Assembly (NCBI GenBank): GCA_022478985.1
Contig: JAKSZP010009241.1
Span: 124,001 to 188,000 of the forward strand
Direction: 5' to 3'
DNA from: Massospora cicadina
Lineage: Eukaryota > Entomophthoromycota > Entomophthoromycetes > Entomophthorales > Entomophthoraceae
Length of the DNA: 64,000 nucleotides
Positions within the stretch are counted from its first letter, which is position 1; every line of letters starts with the position of its first letter. This document shows, one piece after another, positions 45,447-56,879 of the stretch. Both the position numbers and the translations under genes were made by a program. The notes beneath the pieces were generated by a model, which was not told the origin of the DNA, searched no databases, and was given only the letters and a program-made list of their open reading frames with translations.

Positions 45447-46380
45447 ATGGCTATATTACATCAGGCTTGCTCTGACAGGGGATCATCCCAACATGCTGCA
45501 CCAGTTGAATATGCGGAACTCAAGCTTGACCTAGATGCTGTGTTTAAATGGAAGGAGGAGCTTTTTCAGGAGGTTTGTATTGATAAGCTGCTCCATTTGA
45601 TTGTGATGTGTATATTCATGGGTTCTTTAAGCGATTTGATTTTATAATGGAAGGAGCCTCAGACAGGCAGAAAGCAAAACTGTTAATGTCCACCTTGGAT
45701 GTTGAAAGTGCCGACAAAGTAACTTTTTATCTTCCAAACAGCTCCATTTCATACTGAGAAGTGAAGGGTACTGTGTTGCAGTTATTCAGGGGTACCGCAA
45801 AGGTGTCACAGCAGAAGACTGAATTATTGACCATATGGTTTCAGAATAATGAAATCCTAACCGCATTTGCTGATTGATTTTGGAAGAAACCCATGTGTTA
45901 ATTGTGGCAGGGATTTTATCAATTTTTTATGTGCATTGTGATGACCTCTGCCATGAAGCCATACCACAAGTTGTACAACGTCATGGACTCGATGTTGGAT
46001 GATGAAGTACCTTTGCTCATACTTGTTCAGTTTTTGTGCCATTTAGTAGTAACCTTCCCTCCACCCAATATAGAGCGGAACCCTTCCACTACCATTGTCA
46101 AACCATCTTATTTGGGGAAATTCGCCTGTCCAAATCAGATTCCACCGAGTTACCCCCAGAAGTTAGACGGTTGCCTCCTACCTGCTTATTGTCAACAGCC
46201 AAACTACCGCCTTGGGCCTAATTGCACTGACCATCAGCAGTCATTCTATTGAGCTGGCCCTGTTTACACCAATCACCTTCTGTAAAACTTTCTGTATGGA
46301 CCAACTTATAATATTCGAAGATGCAAGCCCTACAGGGTAAATTGTTTCAAATGCGGTTGTCCTGGGAACCTGGCATGAGT
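45447..46380 (+). pseudogene. Element D Gag with decayed zinc knuckle
   Basis: The first ATG after the primer-binding site is at 45447 (MAILHQACSDRG), open for about 66 codons with EYAELKLDLDAVFKWKEEL. A second block (MEGASDRQKAKLLMSTLD near 45651) matches the DRQKAL capsid block of element B. Later frames include LWQGFYQFFM and a P-rich linker. Near 46337 NCFKCGCPGNLA is a zinc knuckle with His changed to Asn and the last Cys lost. Frame changes and stops are frequent. Confidence 0.75.
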
Positions 46381-46879
46381 TGCCCCAATTGATGGGTCCA
46401 TTACGTACAGTAGGATCAGTTCTACCAGGGAAAAGTCATAGCAGAGTAAAGATGGGACTCTCTACCTCTGATACCCCAAATGCAACCGTCCCACCTGAAT
46501 CTACTGAAATATATGCAGCAGAAGCCCCCCACTACCATGATATATTCCTATATCAGCAGCTGGTTTGGGGGAGTAAATGTACTGACACAAGAACGAGTCA
46601 AGGACACGGCGGACAAAGGATTTCTGGGGCACCCAAAGCCATACGTGTGTCAAATGTTTGAACAAAATTCTCAGAGAAACTGGAACCATCTGCAGATGCC
46701 GCTTCCCTGAGAGGAGTATACGTCGCCTTCCCCATGGATGCTATTGTTAAAGGGTAACCTAAAGTTGGTGAGGGTATTATTAGCTTCCTGTCATAAGCGG
46801 TCCTTTGAATATCCATATAGTAAACAGTCAACATTCATCTTACTTAAGGCATCTACTGTGACATTATGTAGCAAAAACC

Positions 46880-47190
46880 TGAGTTCGTGTGGTAATAGAT
46901 ACAGGCACTCCAGTTAACATAGTTTCCACTAAGTTGGTGACGAAAGGACATTAAAACCAGATGTAGACCATTGCATGATGTATGAGACCTCTGGAGCAGA
47001 AAACATGGTCTCTGAGGAAGCTTCCAGTGCTCTCCCCTTGCAGTTTAGATCAAAGTCATTGTAGCTCTGGCAGTAGTTTTACTGAATAGTCAATATGACC
47101 TGTTGATTGGAACAGCATTTATGCAACACTATGGTGCTGTCGCTAGTATGATTAAGGAGACCTAATTAATTTTGGGTCAACGGATCCAAA
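46880..47190 (+). pseudogene. Element D protease with intact DTG
   Basis: VRVVIDTGTPVNIVSTKLV carries the D-T-G triad at 46898-46906, the only intact one among A, B, D and F. SSALPLQF near 47020 and YDLLIGTAFMQHYGAVAS near 47096 match the flap-side and C-terminal strands. Frame changes lie between these blocks, so the protein is still broken. Confidence 0.75.
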
Positions 47191-47334
47191 TTTATTTTAA
47201 CTCCAGTGGAGTGCCAAAGGACTCAGTGCATATGGGACATATCAACCTTGCCTTTAGTGAAGGGTTGATTCCAGTTTGCTAACATTGACTTAAGAGTAGG
47301 ACCCAGGCACTTCCCAGCAAATATAATAATATCA

Positions 47335-47660
47335 AGGGCTACAGATTTGAAGATTGGCCCTATATCCATTCCCTTAGGAAACCAAGTAATCATAAACGCC
47401 AATTTAGAGGTGGAAGTGCATGCTGGGCTTTATGGGGAGTTCATTGGCATCTTTCAGCAATTGTGGCTAAAGCCCCACATAGCTCCAGGTATTATACTTC
47501 TGGTACATGGAGAGATCAAGGTTTATATAGCAAATCTCCACAAAGAACCAATGTGAATCCGCTGACACCAAATAGTGGCGTATTTACATTTAACCCCAAT
47601 CGAGGAGGTCCTCCTGGTTCACAAGTTTGGGTCATTGGATGAATTTGGTCTGCCTTTTGA
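47335..47660 (+). pseudogene. Element D dUTPase-like module
   Basis: A 69-codon open frame (47347-47556) reads ISIPLGNQVIINANLEVEV, AGLYGEFIGIFQQLW and APGIILLVHGEIKVYIANL, and in the next frame HQIVAYLHLTPIEEVLLVHK follows. This parallels element B: IPPGSRMIVDTGLTLEI, LYGEV, APGIIMPGHGEI, VLLVNL and TFIHMIPTAEL. The best-kept copy of motif 3 in the window is here (GIILLVHGEIKVYIANL against G-V-I-D-x-x-Y-R-G-E-I-x-V-x-L-x-N). The Asp that binds the nucleotide is absent in this family consensus. Confidence 0.7.
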
Positions 47661-47819
47661 CTTTTAGCTTTGCTAATGATGGTGGTATTAATGCAAAAGC
47701 TTAATGGGGTATCAGAAATTCAGAAAGATAAGGCTATCACTTAATTTCACAAATACAAAGAGATCTTTTCCGTCTACAACCATGATTTAAGGTGCGCATG
47801 GGAATTTTCTACATTGACT

Positions 47820-48560
47820 GGAAATGGGTGATAATACCCATCAGGTCTCAGCTGATCCGCTGATCTAGAGCAATGGAAGAAGTCGTCACTGAGGAAATTG
47901 ATAAGCTGCTAAAGCAAGGAAAGCTCAAACGGTCAAAGAGCTCATGGGATTCCCCATCCTAATTGTCAAAAAGAATGATGGTACCTATTGGATAGTGATA
48001 GACTACTGAAAGCTCAACAGCATTATGAAAAAGGACTTATGCCCCTTGCCATGGATCAATGATGCTTTGGACCAGTTTAAGGGAGCTCATTACTTCTCCG
48101 TGATGAATTTGATATCTGGCTACTTGCGGATCAAGTTACCTGTGGCAGAACATGAGGAATGCGCCATTATCACGTCCAAAGGGCTTTTTCAACCGACCTG
48201 TATGCCATAAGGGCTGTGTAATGCCCCAGCTACATTCCAACGAGTGATGAACACTATCCTTAGAAGCTTAAAGCTTGTGCGTTCTAGTATACATTGACGA
48301 TACCAATATATTCTCCAGCATGTTTATGAGCACCTTATCTATTTGGAGATGATATTCCGCCAGTTATCTGAGGGCAATATCAAATAAGCTCCAGAAATGG
48401 CACTTTTTCAAGGATCAGCTGAAGTACCTCAAGTTGTGGTAGATGTGATAAGGCTGCTGCCTCAACCAGCTAAGGTGGAGGTTATCCAGAAGATGACTCC
48501 ACGAAACAGTAAGTAAGATATACAAGTATTTTTATAGATGGTCTGCTACTACTGCCGCTT
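47820..48560 (+). pseudogene. Element D reverse transcriptase
   Basis: PILIVKKNDGTYWIVIDY, KKDLCPLPWINDALDQFKG, HYFSVMNLISGYLRIKLP (motif A with its Asp changed to Asn), LFQPTCMP with LCNAPATFQRVMN (motif B) and CVLVYIDDTNIFSS (motif C) are in order. YIDD at 48290-48301 is intact. Stops after VIDY and MP and several frameshifts break the gene. Confidence 0.9.
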
Positions 48561-48599
48561 TATAACTAACTTTTTGTTGTATTGGAGGTCCACTTTTTG

Positions 48600-49120
48600 A
48601 GTTATTAAAAAAAGAATGCAACAATTAAATAAACGGAATATCATCAATACTCCTTTGATACACTTCAGACAGCGCTGATTAATGCATCAGTGCTACGCTA
48701 CCCAAATTTGGAAAAGGAATTTATTGTGCAGATAGATGCGTCCCTTTTCGCTGTGGGGGCAGTTCTGTCCCAAAAAGATGATGAAGGGGAAGAGCACCCA
48801 GTGGTGTACTGCAGTCAAAGCTTGAATAGCCACAAACGAAATTTACCATGATCGAGTGAGAGTGCTTAGAGGTAGACTTTGCTTATAAGTAATTCAGATT
48901 ATTATATTTGTGGCATAAAGTTCAAAGTTGTAATGGGTCATGCCTTGTTACTCTGGTTAAAGAACCTTAAAGAGCCTGAGGGGATTCTAGCCCAATGGGC
49001 CCTTAAACTGCAGGCAATGATTTTGAGATTCTTTACCAACTGGGAGCCAAACACCAGAATGCAGTTTGCTTGTCAAGCTTACCAAAAATCTCAATTTTGT
49101 CAGATCTGGATGACATAATG
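48600..49120 (+). pseudogene. Element D RNase H
   Basis: IDASLFAVGAVLSQKDDEGE and HPVVYCSQSLN near 48730-48830 are well kept, with the first catalytic Asp. FKVVMGHALLLWLKNLKEPE and LAQWALKLQAMI follow at 48917-49020; here the T-D-H block reads MGH, so the second Asp is lost (MNH in element B). Confidence 0.85.
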
Positions 49121-49199
49121 TTCAACAAGAAGCTCAATGGAAAGTATGACGATAAACTGCTTCAAATAATCAAAGTATTGGATGGAATAAGAACCAATA

Positions 49200-50331
49200 C
49201 ATTATAGAAAAATGACAAGTTGTACAAGCGGATGGGGGACACTATGGTAAAGATCCCAAGACCTTTCGCCATGACCCAACGTTATCATCAGCGCACACCA
49301 AGAAGTTGGACATGGTAGAGTATGTAAGGCTCTGGAACTGTTGCGCCCTCAGTACTACTGAAAAAGCATGCAATTTGACAAGCTCAAATCCATTTCCTAA
49401 TTCCACCAGTGCCAAGTGGAAAAGCCGTTCTGCCAGAAGACTTCCTACCAGCTAGTGAAACCCCACTTTGCTTGGCATATTTTCTCTATTAATGTCATGG
49501 GTCATCTGCCAACTGGAGAAAATTAGTCCAATTATATTCTGGTGGCGATTGACCACTTGACCAGGTGGGTTGAGGCATGGGCAATACACAATTTGGGTGC
49601 TATCACGGTGGCTAAGTTTGTAATGGAATGTATAATTCAGCGCCACAGCTGTCCCCAGTTCATCCTTATTGACAACAGAACCAACTTGACCTCTCACAAT
49701 TTACACAAGCTCAACGAACATATGGCCATCTGCAGGGTTATAGCAACCCCGTTTCACCCATAATCCAATGGTATGGTCAACTGGGTCAATGGAACACTGG
49801 TGAACATACTTTAGAAATTGTTAACGGAATGACCTTCCAATTGGAGTTCCCTCCTTTCCACCGCTGTTTTTGCATACAACATTAGCTATCATTCTGCCTC
49901 AGGGAAAAGTCCCTTCAAATTATTGTATGGATGACACTTTGCTCTTCCAGCGCTGCTTTATGCTTAGTAGAATATAATGGCAGAATGGATCCCCACCACT
50001 ATTTGATTAACCTAGCAGACATGCTGATCAAGCTGCAAACTGAAGCGTACTCATGTAGCTTAGCCAAGAAGATTAAAAATCAGGCTGCCAATCAGGTGCA
50101 TCGTAGCACCCTAGCTCAGTTCATAGATGGGGATATGGTTTCTTTCATGACAAGCACAGGTTTGGGTGGAAACACAAGTAGATCAGTATCTGAATTGGGC
50201 CATTTGAAATTATTGAGAAAACAGGTGTGGACGCTTATAATATCAAGGACCCTGCAAGTGGATGAATCATAAACCAAGTGCATGCAAAGTTCCTCCAGAT
50301 GTATAAGCAATAGAAGCCTTATCGTCCAGTT
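49200..50331 (+). pseudogene. Element D integrase with GPF module
   Basis: The zinc finger reads AHQEVGHGRVCKALELL and FHQCQVEKP (first Cys lost). The core reads FSINVMGHLP (first Asp to Asn), FILIDNRTNLTSH (second Asp kept) and NGMVNWVNGTLVNIL (Glu to Asn). AVFAYNISYHSASGKSPFKL follows, and GPFEIIEKTGVDAYNIKDP near 50200 is the GPY/F module. The last frame ends just before the polypurine tract. Two of three catalytic residues are lost. Confidence 0.9.
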
Positions 50332-50342
50332 AAGGGGGGTAA

Positions 50343-50928
50343 GGTTGCAATTCTGATATGACTGGACAATAAGCCCTAAGTTGTTATAGCAGAATGGGTA
50401 GAATCCGCCAAGACTGATTATGAGTTAAAAATTATTTAAGCGCCTTAGGATGAGGTAATATTTGTTTGAAAAAGTAATATTAGATCGCATCTGAATCTGG
50501 TGATAAGGTAATGTCAATGAACGATGAACAATGAGGTGAAGACATAAATGGATTATGAGAGGATCGCTCAAATTAAGGAGATTGTGAATTTAATACATAG
50601 TAACCTCTGCCAGAACTAATGAGATGCGGTAGAACAAATTACTAAGCAATTTGGTCTGTATCATCCAAAGTCGCTGATATATCAGCGAGAAGAGTAGATT
50701 GGAATAGAAGGATTGTTATAGTTTAGAGAGAGTGGAACAATAAGGATCTGCTGTAAATATTAAATTAAATAAAAGAGTGTCTTTGGGGCAATTGCTCTAT
50801 TTACACTAAAACTTCATCACCTTGTCTAAGGATGACAATAGTCAAAATGTCAATCATATTGCTCAATGGGCTAAACCTTGCGCAAAACCCCTTCGTCATA
50901 TCACTGAGATACAGCCAAAATTATAACA
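50343..50928 (+). repeat. Element D 3' LTR
   Basis: Begins GGTTGCAATTCTGATATGAC after the polypurine tract and ends TTATAACA before GGATG. Same length as the 5' copy, with many substitutions, so the insertion is old. Confidence 0.9.
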
Positions 50929-50933
50929 GGATG
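50929..50933. repeat. Right target-site duplication of element D (GGATG)
   Basis: One transition from AGATG at 44797-44801. Confidence 0.65.
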
Positions 50934-52050
50934 CATCTTCGCATGGCAGCAAAAGCTGGTTCCAGCGCCACCCACCAATGACCCTAGTGAAGCTGCTTTT
51001 GTGGCTGAAGCGAGGAAGAGATGGGCAGAAACTTGCGTACAACGTGCTCTTCCTAGGTCCACTCTGTCTCATTCAGTTAAAGTTTACTATGGGCATAGCC
51101 CAAAAAATTGTACAAGATTTTTTACCTATTTTAAAAATTTTGAGAGCCTTTCCAGCTGATACCACAATTCATGAGGTAGTGGAAAGCCACTATATTGATA
51201 TAGGGTTTAAAACTGAAGCGGAATCAGACCTTTCAGCTATTACAAAAATTGAGATTCCACATATATCTCTTTGTAAATATAGAACAAGATCTAAATTGAA
51301 AAAAATTTGGGTAACTTTTTCTAATCTCCCAACTACAGTGGACCCAGAATCCCTTAAGCTTACCCTGAATCGGTGTCTGGTGGAATTTGGGTTAGTTCTA
51401 GCACTAAACCTTTGTGCACCAGGCTACTATGCCCCAACCCAACAGGCTTGTATTGTTAGTGCATCCTTTATCCCCAACCCTATGGTGAACCGTATAATGG
51501 AGGTTATTCCACATGTGGCAGTCATTAGATAGTATTCAGAAATCATCAATGTTGATACTTCCTAGGCGCGACTGCGCTGCTCATGATTTAATTCTTTGGG
51601 TCATTTATATATTAGTAGCACTGCTCATAAGCAAGCTCTCTCATTCAGTATCCAAGTCCCTGTGACAGGTGAAAAACGCTCTTATACAGCAGCAGCGGCA
51701 ATCCTGCAACCAACCCACTGGGTATCAGTATAAGATCTAACCCCATTGCCCTTTGGGTGGCAGTTGAGCAGGCACAGCTTGTAACACAGCTTTATTCCCT
51801 TAGTGCTGAAAACCCCCTGCCAGTTCACACCCCTTCTAAGTTGCCAGACTCTTCATCAACACAAAACTAAAAACAAATCTGCTTCACATAAAGCTAACTT
51901 AGAGAAAGTTAGTCCAGGGTTGGCATCCAAAACTAATTTATTACCACAAGATACTTAGAGAGTGAAGCAGGTATGGAGTACCCCAAGTAGAGATGGAGGC
52001 TTAAAGTCATCAACCCTCAACATCTAAGGGGATTGCAACTCAGACTTCAT
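50934..52050 (+). pseudogene. L4 ORF1
   Basis: After the 3' LTR of element D the frame PTNDPSEAAFVAEARKRWAE leads into a 184-codon open frame (50978-51532). IDIGFKTEAESDLSAITKI and KKIWVTFSNLPTTVDPESLK match the FESKEAADEAA and FLPTTVKRDIL blocks of L2 ORF1, and LNRCLVEFGLVL matches LKDGLTVYSEI. A basic and polar tail follows to about 52050. No zinc knuckle was read. As in L1-L3, the protein should bind the LINE RNA. Confidence 0.65.
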
Positions 52051-52299
52051 TCTTTGTATTAAAGGAGTTGAACATGGACTCTGATACTTCAGAGGATGCC
52101 CAAATGGAGAAGTCTATGGAGCGTCCTAAGTATACTCTCATGCAGAGAAATGGGGTAATATACTGGGCTGGCTTACAGGCTCCTCAGGCCCTTCAGCTCA
52201 GAATAACCACCACCCTACATTGATCTGCTCAGATTGCCGCTAAAAGTCAGTATCAAGGACTTTTAATGAGCAGCTTTATGGATACAAGTTAAGCTCTGG

Positions 52300-53060
52300 T
52301 AATCCCTGGAGATATGGAGGGTGACAGTTTTGAGGCCCCAAAGGTGCACCCTGACCCTGCAGTTCAATAATCTTTAATGGGCTTTGGGATTACAAATGGA
52401 GAGTATGCATTATCCACAACTTCAGGTTGACTCAAATGGATATTGCAACCGTTCAGGAGCCCCATGTCCCCCACCCTCTGATATAAACTCATAAAATGTC
52501 CTATTTGGAGGTAACTCTTGTTGGACAAACTATATAGGCCTTAATATCCTCAACACCCAGGTGAAGACCCACCAACTTTTGAAATACCTTGATGATTGCC
52601 TTATCTTGGCTAAATTATCTACCCTTGATTTTTCCTTCTTTGTTGCAAGAATATACCTGCCAAATGCAGGCTTGGATCAGGACTGGCTTTTGATGGAACT
52701 TGCTCTATTACAATTTCCACGCAACACTTTGCTTATGGATGATTTCAATACAATGTTAAGTTAAGTGAGGGACAAATTTCCTCCTGCAACACAAGTCATA
52801 TGAGGTACTGCTCGGCTTAAGGATTTTCTAAGGGCAAGTAGAATCACAGATGCCCTTCCCCATCAGCATCTGGCCTTGGATGTATGTCTCAGATCCAAGG
52901 TGCAGGTTGGGAATTCATATCAGCTTCAAGGATTGATATGTTCTTAGTAGACCCCTTGCTGGATGTTCGAGTTTACTCTCCCATAACCTGAGATAATACT
53001 ATTAGTGACCACTGATCCCTCACAGTGATCGACAACCATCCTCAGACCATCAAGGAGATT
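52300..53060 (+). pseudogene. L4 APE-type endonuclease
   Basis: MDIATVQEPHVPHP at 52436 matches V-D-I-L-A-I-Q-E-S-H with the catalytic Glu. LLMDDFNTML at about 52732-52755 matches the G-D-F-N block. ISDH at 53000-53011, followed by a stop, is the S-D-H block. Order and spacing fit the fold, though several stops break it. Confidence 0.7.
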
Positions 53061-53539
53061 TTGGCAGAGATTGCTCCAGGTATCATGAACAACTAGTTTG
53101 CAAAGGAGAAGAAAATGTGGCCTTTAGTGAGGCAGAACACCTGGACTCGCCTCCTTTGTGAACTTTGCAAAAAATTTCCAGATAAAAAAGCAAGGATCTT
53201 AAAGATAGCCTAAAACTGTGCTAAGGCACGAATAATGACAGCTCAGCTTAAGTCAGAAGGAAGGAAGCTAGAATAAGTCACTTTTAAAGGAATCTTTGAC
53301 CAGCGCCTTCCTCTCATTGTTGGAAGTGTAGGAAGTAGTTCAAGAGATGTATCAGCTGAAAGATACTGAACAAAAGGAATGGGCGAGAAACCTTCATATC
53401 ATTGCGTTACTACACCCAGTGGGAATGCCCAGCCCATTTCTTCTACCATAATCAAAAAGCCCATTCAAAGAATCAGATAGATGGCAACCCTTAGTGTGGG
53501 GACCACCATAATCACAAACAAGGTGGAAATCACCAGCTA

Positions 53540-54760
53540 GATCCATCGTTACTATTTAGCCCTCCTCAAGGACTCCTGGGTAAACCCAGTAAAAGATTGG
53601 GAATTCATTAGAGGGGCTCCAGAACCACTTGTTATTTATCAGCAGATGCTAAACTTCTTGCAACAATCAAGTAGAAAAAATTAATGGAAATTATACTCCA
53701 CAGACCGCTCCTAAAGGTCCCAGGCCCAGATGGTATCACACACGAAGTGCATCTAGTGGGTCCCGCCACGGTTACAAAGGTCCTCCAGCCCCTCTTCTCA
53801 GCCCTCTTGGAAGAAGGTAAAGTACTTACTGACTTGAAAGGATAATTATGACCCTTATCCATAAGAAAGCAAGCCTTTAGGACTTTGCAAACTAGCAACA
53901 AATATCACTATTGAGCACAAACCACAATCTATTCACTAAACTTTTAGCAAACCGCATGACTAAATGGGCAGCACCACGCCTCAACCCAGCTCAGCATGGC
54001 TTTACCCCAGGGAGATCTCTTTGGAGAAATTACAATGAGCTTCTGGCAACCCTGTAAGCTACCTCATCTCAAACTCATGGTTTTGTGGCGCTTCTGGAAA
54101 TGGAAAAAGCATATGATAAGGTGAATTTGAAGTATTTTGACGCCTCTCTAACCCATCTCCAAATCCCGTCACAAACAAGGACATGGGTATAGGCGCTCTA
54201 CGCCCGGCTTCACACTAAGGTACTGTCACCTATGGGCTTTACAGCTGCGGTGATGTTTTTATAGGGTAACCGTCAAGGGGATCTTTTGATCCCAATCTTG
54301 TTCAACATAGTTTTAGACATCTTCTGGACCTACTCCAGGAACGAATTGTGGGTATTCAGGTTCCTGGGAAACCCCTACCCGCACATAGCATTTGCTGATG
54401 ACACAGCAGTGACAGTTGGATGCAAAAAGGACCTAGACCTGGCCATGGAGGCCATGGATCGCTACTCCAAGGACTCCAATGTAACAGTTAACACTTTATA
54501 AAAATCATTTTAGTGCAATTTGGTACCCCATCGTTAACTCATTCTTTTTATCTGGAACCTACCTGGGGAACCTTTAGGCACCTAGGTGTCCTCACCACGC
54601 TACAAGGGGTCGCAATCAAGGATAATGAGGACCGCTTGCTGGATGCAATAGAACTCACATGCAGCCAGCTGGAACAGCCAGCGTATCAACCCCCAGTGAC
54701 GCGCCCTGATGGCGAACATCTTTCTGCTATCAATGTTATGGTTCCACGCTCATGTCTGCC
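53540..54760 (+). pseudogene. L4 reverse transcriptase
   Basis: NLFTKLLANRMTKWAAPRL, NPAQHGFTPGRSLWRN, GFVALLEMEKAYDKVN (motif A with FLD changed to LLE), GNRQGDLLIPILFNIVLD (motif B) and HIAFADDTAVTVG (motif C, FADD at 54391-54402) are in order. The 71-codon frame 54286-54501 holds motif B end to motif C. Stops split the rest. Confidence 0.8.
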
Positions 54761-54769
54761 CCTTTATGG

Positions 54770-56770
54770 ATAGTTTCTACTCAAGATTGCATGTGGTACT
54801 CCACTGCTGGACATGAGGATCCAACCATCCCCCAATGCTCTGACCATAATATACTGACCCCACAGTGATGGGGGCCTAGAACTTTTGAATTCTAGGACCC
54901 ATGAAACTTTCATACTGACGAGGTTCCTTAAGAACATTATTTTCTGGGATATGGCTTTAATGCCACAGTGGCGTCCAGCCCTATTCCAGGGTTTAGCGGC
55001 CTTTTAGGGCCCTCATGGGCCTCTTTAACACTTGTTGTGGTATGGCTAACAAACCATAAGGCCACCGCCTCAAATTTGTATCAAGTTTTTACTGAAACCA
55101 GGCTCTCTGTCAAGAGAGTACCCATAACTTTCCAAATCCCAGCATGGTGGTGCGTGGTGAACAGGACCAACGCAAGGGAACTAGTAGTTATTGTTAAATA
55201 AAAATAGCCCAGCAGATGGTGCTTGAGCTAAAGAGACTTAAGGCGAGGGTGTTGAGCATAGTAAGAGTAATAATATGTCAAGCATTCTTCAAAGTCCTGG
55301 CCGTGCCTCAGAGGGCAGTTCATAACCAAGTTTGGTACAGGAGTAGGATGCATTGGTGACCGGGTTTGGATGGAACCTGGTAGAACCTGCGGTGTACATG
55401 AGGCTTTGATGATTTAAACAAAATAACCCGGCTATTACATCACAAGACCTCCTCAAAGAGGTCTGCGCACAGGTGCACCCAAGTCAACATATATAGAAAA
55501 CGTAAAATGACAATAGAGTTCATTAGGAAGATGACCAACGAGGAATTTTAGTCTCAAGCAAACATAATTAAACTATTTTGGGGAAATTTTGGATCAGCGA
55601 AAGTGGTCCCAAGCCTTGGTGCACCAATAGGCGCACGCTTCCATCTGAAAGGATAGCATACTTCAAGACTGACCTCACTTAAGTGATTGATTGAAGTTTT
55701 ACATGGCCCAAGCTCATAATTTCGTAAATGGAATGGGTTAAAATTCTCCATTCACTGAGCAACTGAATTGAGCCATCATCATTAAAAATAAAACTCATCC
55801 ATTTTATGCGAGTGCTGAAACAGGGGGATGGGCTTTACGCACCTCACTTGTAACAAATTTGGGCGTACCTAGCCTGTACCCAGCGTTGATCCAAGGTGTG
55901 CTTGAGATAAGGAAGGGCCTGAAGTTTAACCTTCTGAACCTCCTTTCTCCCAAACTTTTCCCTGCTGTTGGTGCCCTCAATAATGTCATGTAACCATGAC
56001 AATCTCCTTGCGCTTAAGAAGGTAGGGGTAAGGGTGTACTAATCCTTCCCTTATAAAGGGAGTGGCCCTGGGATCAGCCCCTGGCATCATAAACTGGTCC
56101 ACAATGGGAGGATTGTTATCTCACTCTTCCTTCCTTTGTACAGACCCCCAATGCTGCCTTGTCTTCTTAAACTCCTCAACCCATGTAATTTAATCTCAAG
56201 TCGTATTAGAAAGACGTTACCCACCCAATTCTTTCAGAAAAAGATGTCAAATACACTATGGAGAGTCCTACACTGCTCATAAAGGACAGGGGATCTAACT
56301 GGGCCCACCTTTCAACATAAAAGCTGCCTGTGATGCACAATGATGATAGACACTAACCTCCTCTGCTTCTTAAATTACCCTTATAGCCCCTTTCAGGAAC
56401 AAGGTCCGTGAACTCCTGAGAGTAGAACGCTGGGTAGGGAACCCTGTTCAGGACTATATGTTCAACCTCTCACTCCTCAATTGCTCCCAATCATTAAGGG
56501 TCCTGGCATATGGCGTAGTAATATGGACTATTCAGAATTCATATCTTTACGCCTCTTTTGACTCCGCTCTGTGGACGCTGCCCCATATAATCTCCTATTT
56601 TCAGGTTCATTTCAAGATGGCCCCGAGAGTATTAATTATGTCATCATGGGCCAATCGGTCAGTTTAAGTGGAACTGGCTCTGGCAAAACTTCCCCCACCC
56701 TTTCTCAACACCTCCTCTTATCCCTGCATCTGCCTCAAGCTCTTAGGAGCTCAGACGTGATTGAATAAAG
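54770..56770 (+). pseudogene. L4 ORF2 C-terminal region
   Basis: The last recognisable block is SLRVLAYGVVIWTIQNSYLY at 56488-56550, which matches SLRVLVVAIAMWTIHTIVLD of L3 near its C-terminus. A zf-RVT Cys/His motif could not be read in between, where frames are badly broken (for example 54968-55201). AATAAA occurs at 56765. The 3' end is put near 56830 only by this similarity. Confidence 0.55.
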
Positions 56771-56879
56771 ATTGGTTTATCCCTTTAGGCTGGAACCACC
56801 TAGTGCTAAAAAGAAAAGCAAGTGTTTGGAACCACATGTGATAGAAATTTTTTAGCTAATGGGTTTTTTTCCAATGATC

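Larger units (their letters stand above)
44802..50928 (+). mobile_element. Element D: full-length Ty3/gypsy retrotransposon with dUTPase-like module
   Basis: LTRs of 586 bases at 44802-45387 and 50343-50928 flank a primer-binding site, Gag, decayed knuckle, protease (intact DTG), dUTPase-like module, RT (intact YIDD), RNase H and integrase with GPF module, ending at a polypurine tract (AAGGGGGGTAA, 50332-50342). Total length is 6,127. It is related to B in every domain and shares its primer-binding site, but the LTRs are of a different family. The solo LTR at 23634 is of this family. Confidence 0.9.
44094..56830 (+). mobile_element. LINE L4: diverged non-LTR retrotransposon, apparently split by element D
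   Basis: ORF1 (partly at 44119-44796 by inference, then 50934-52050), APE endonuclease (52300-53060), RT (53540-54760) and a C-terminal region (54770-56770) are arranged on the plus strand. It belongs to the same broad LINE type as L1-L3 but is more diverged. The part right of element D is certain; linking it to the sequence left of element D rests on frame character and on the 5-bp duplication, and is less sure. Confidence 0.65.
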
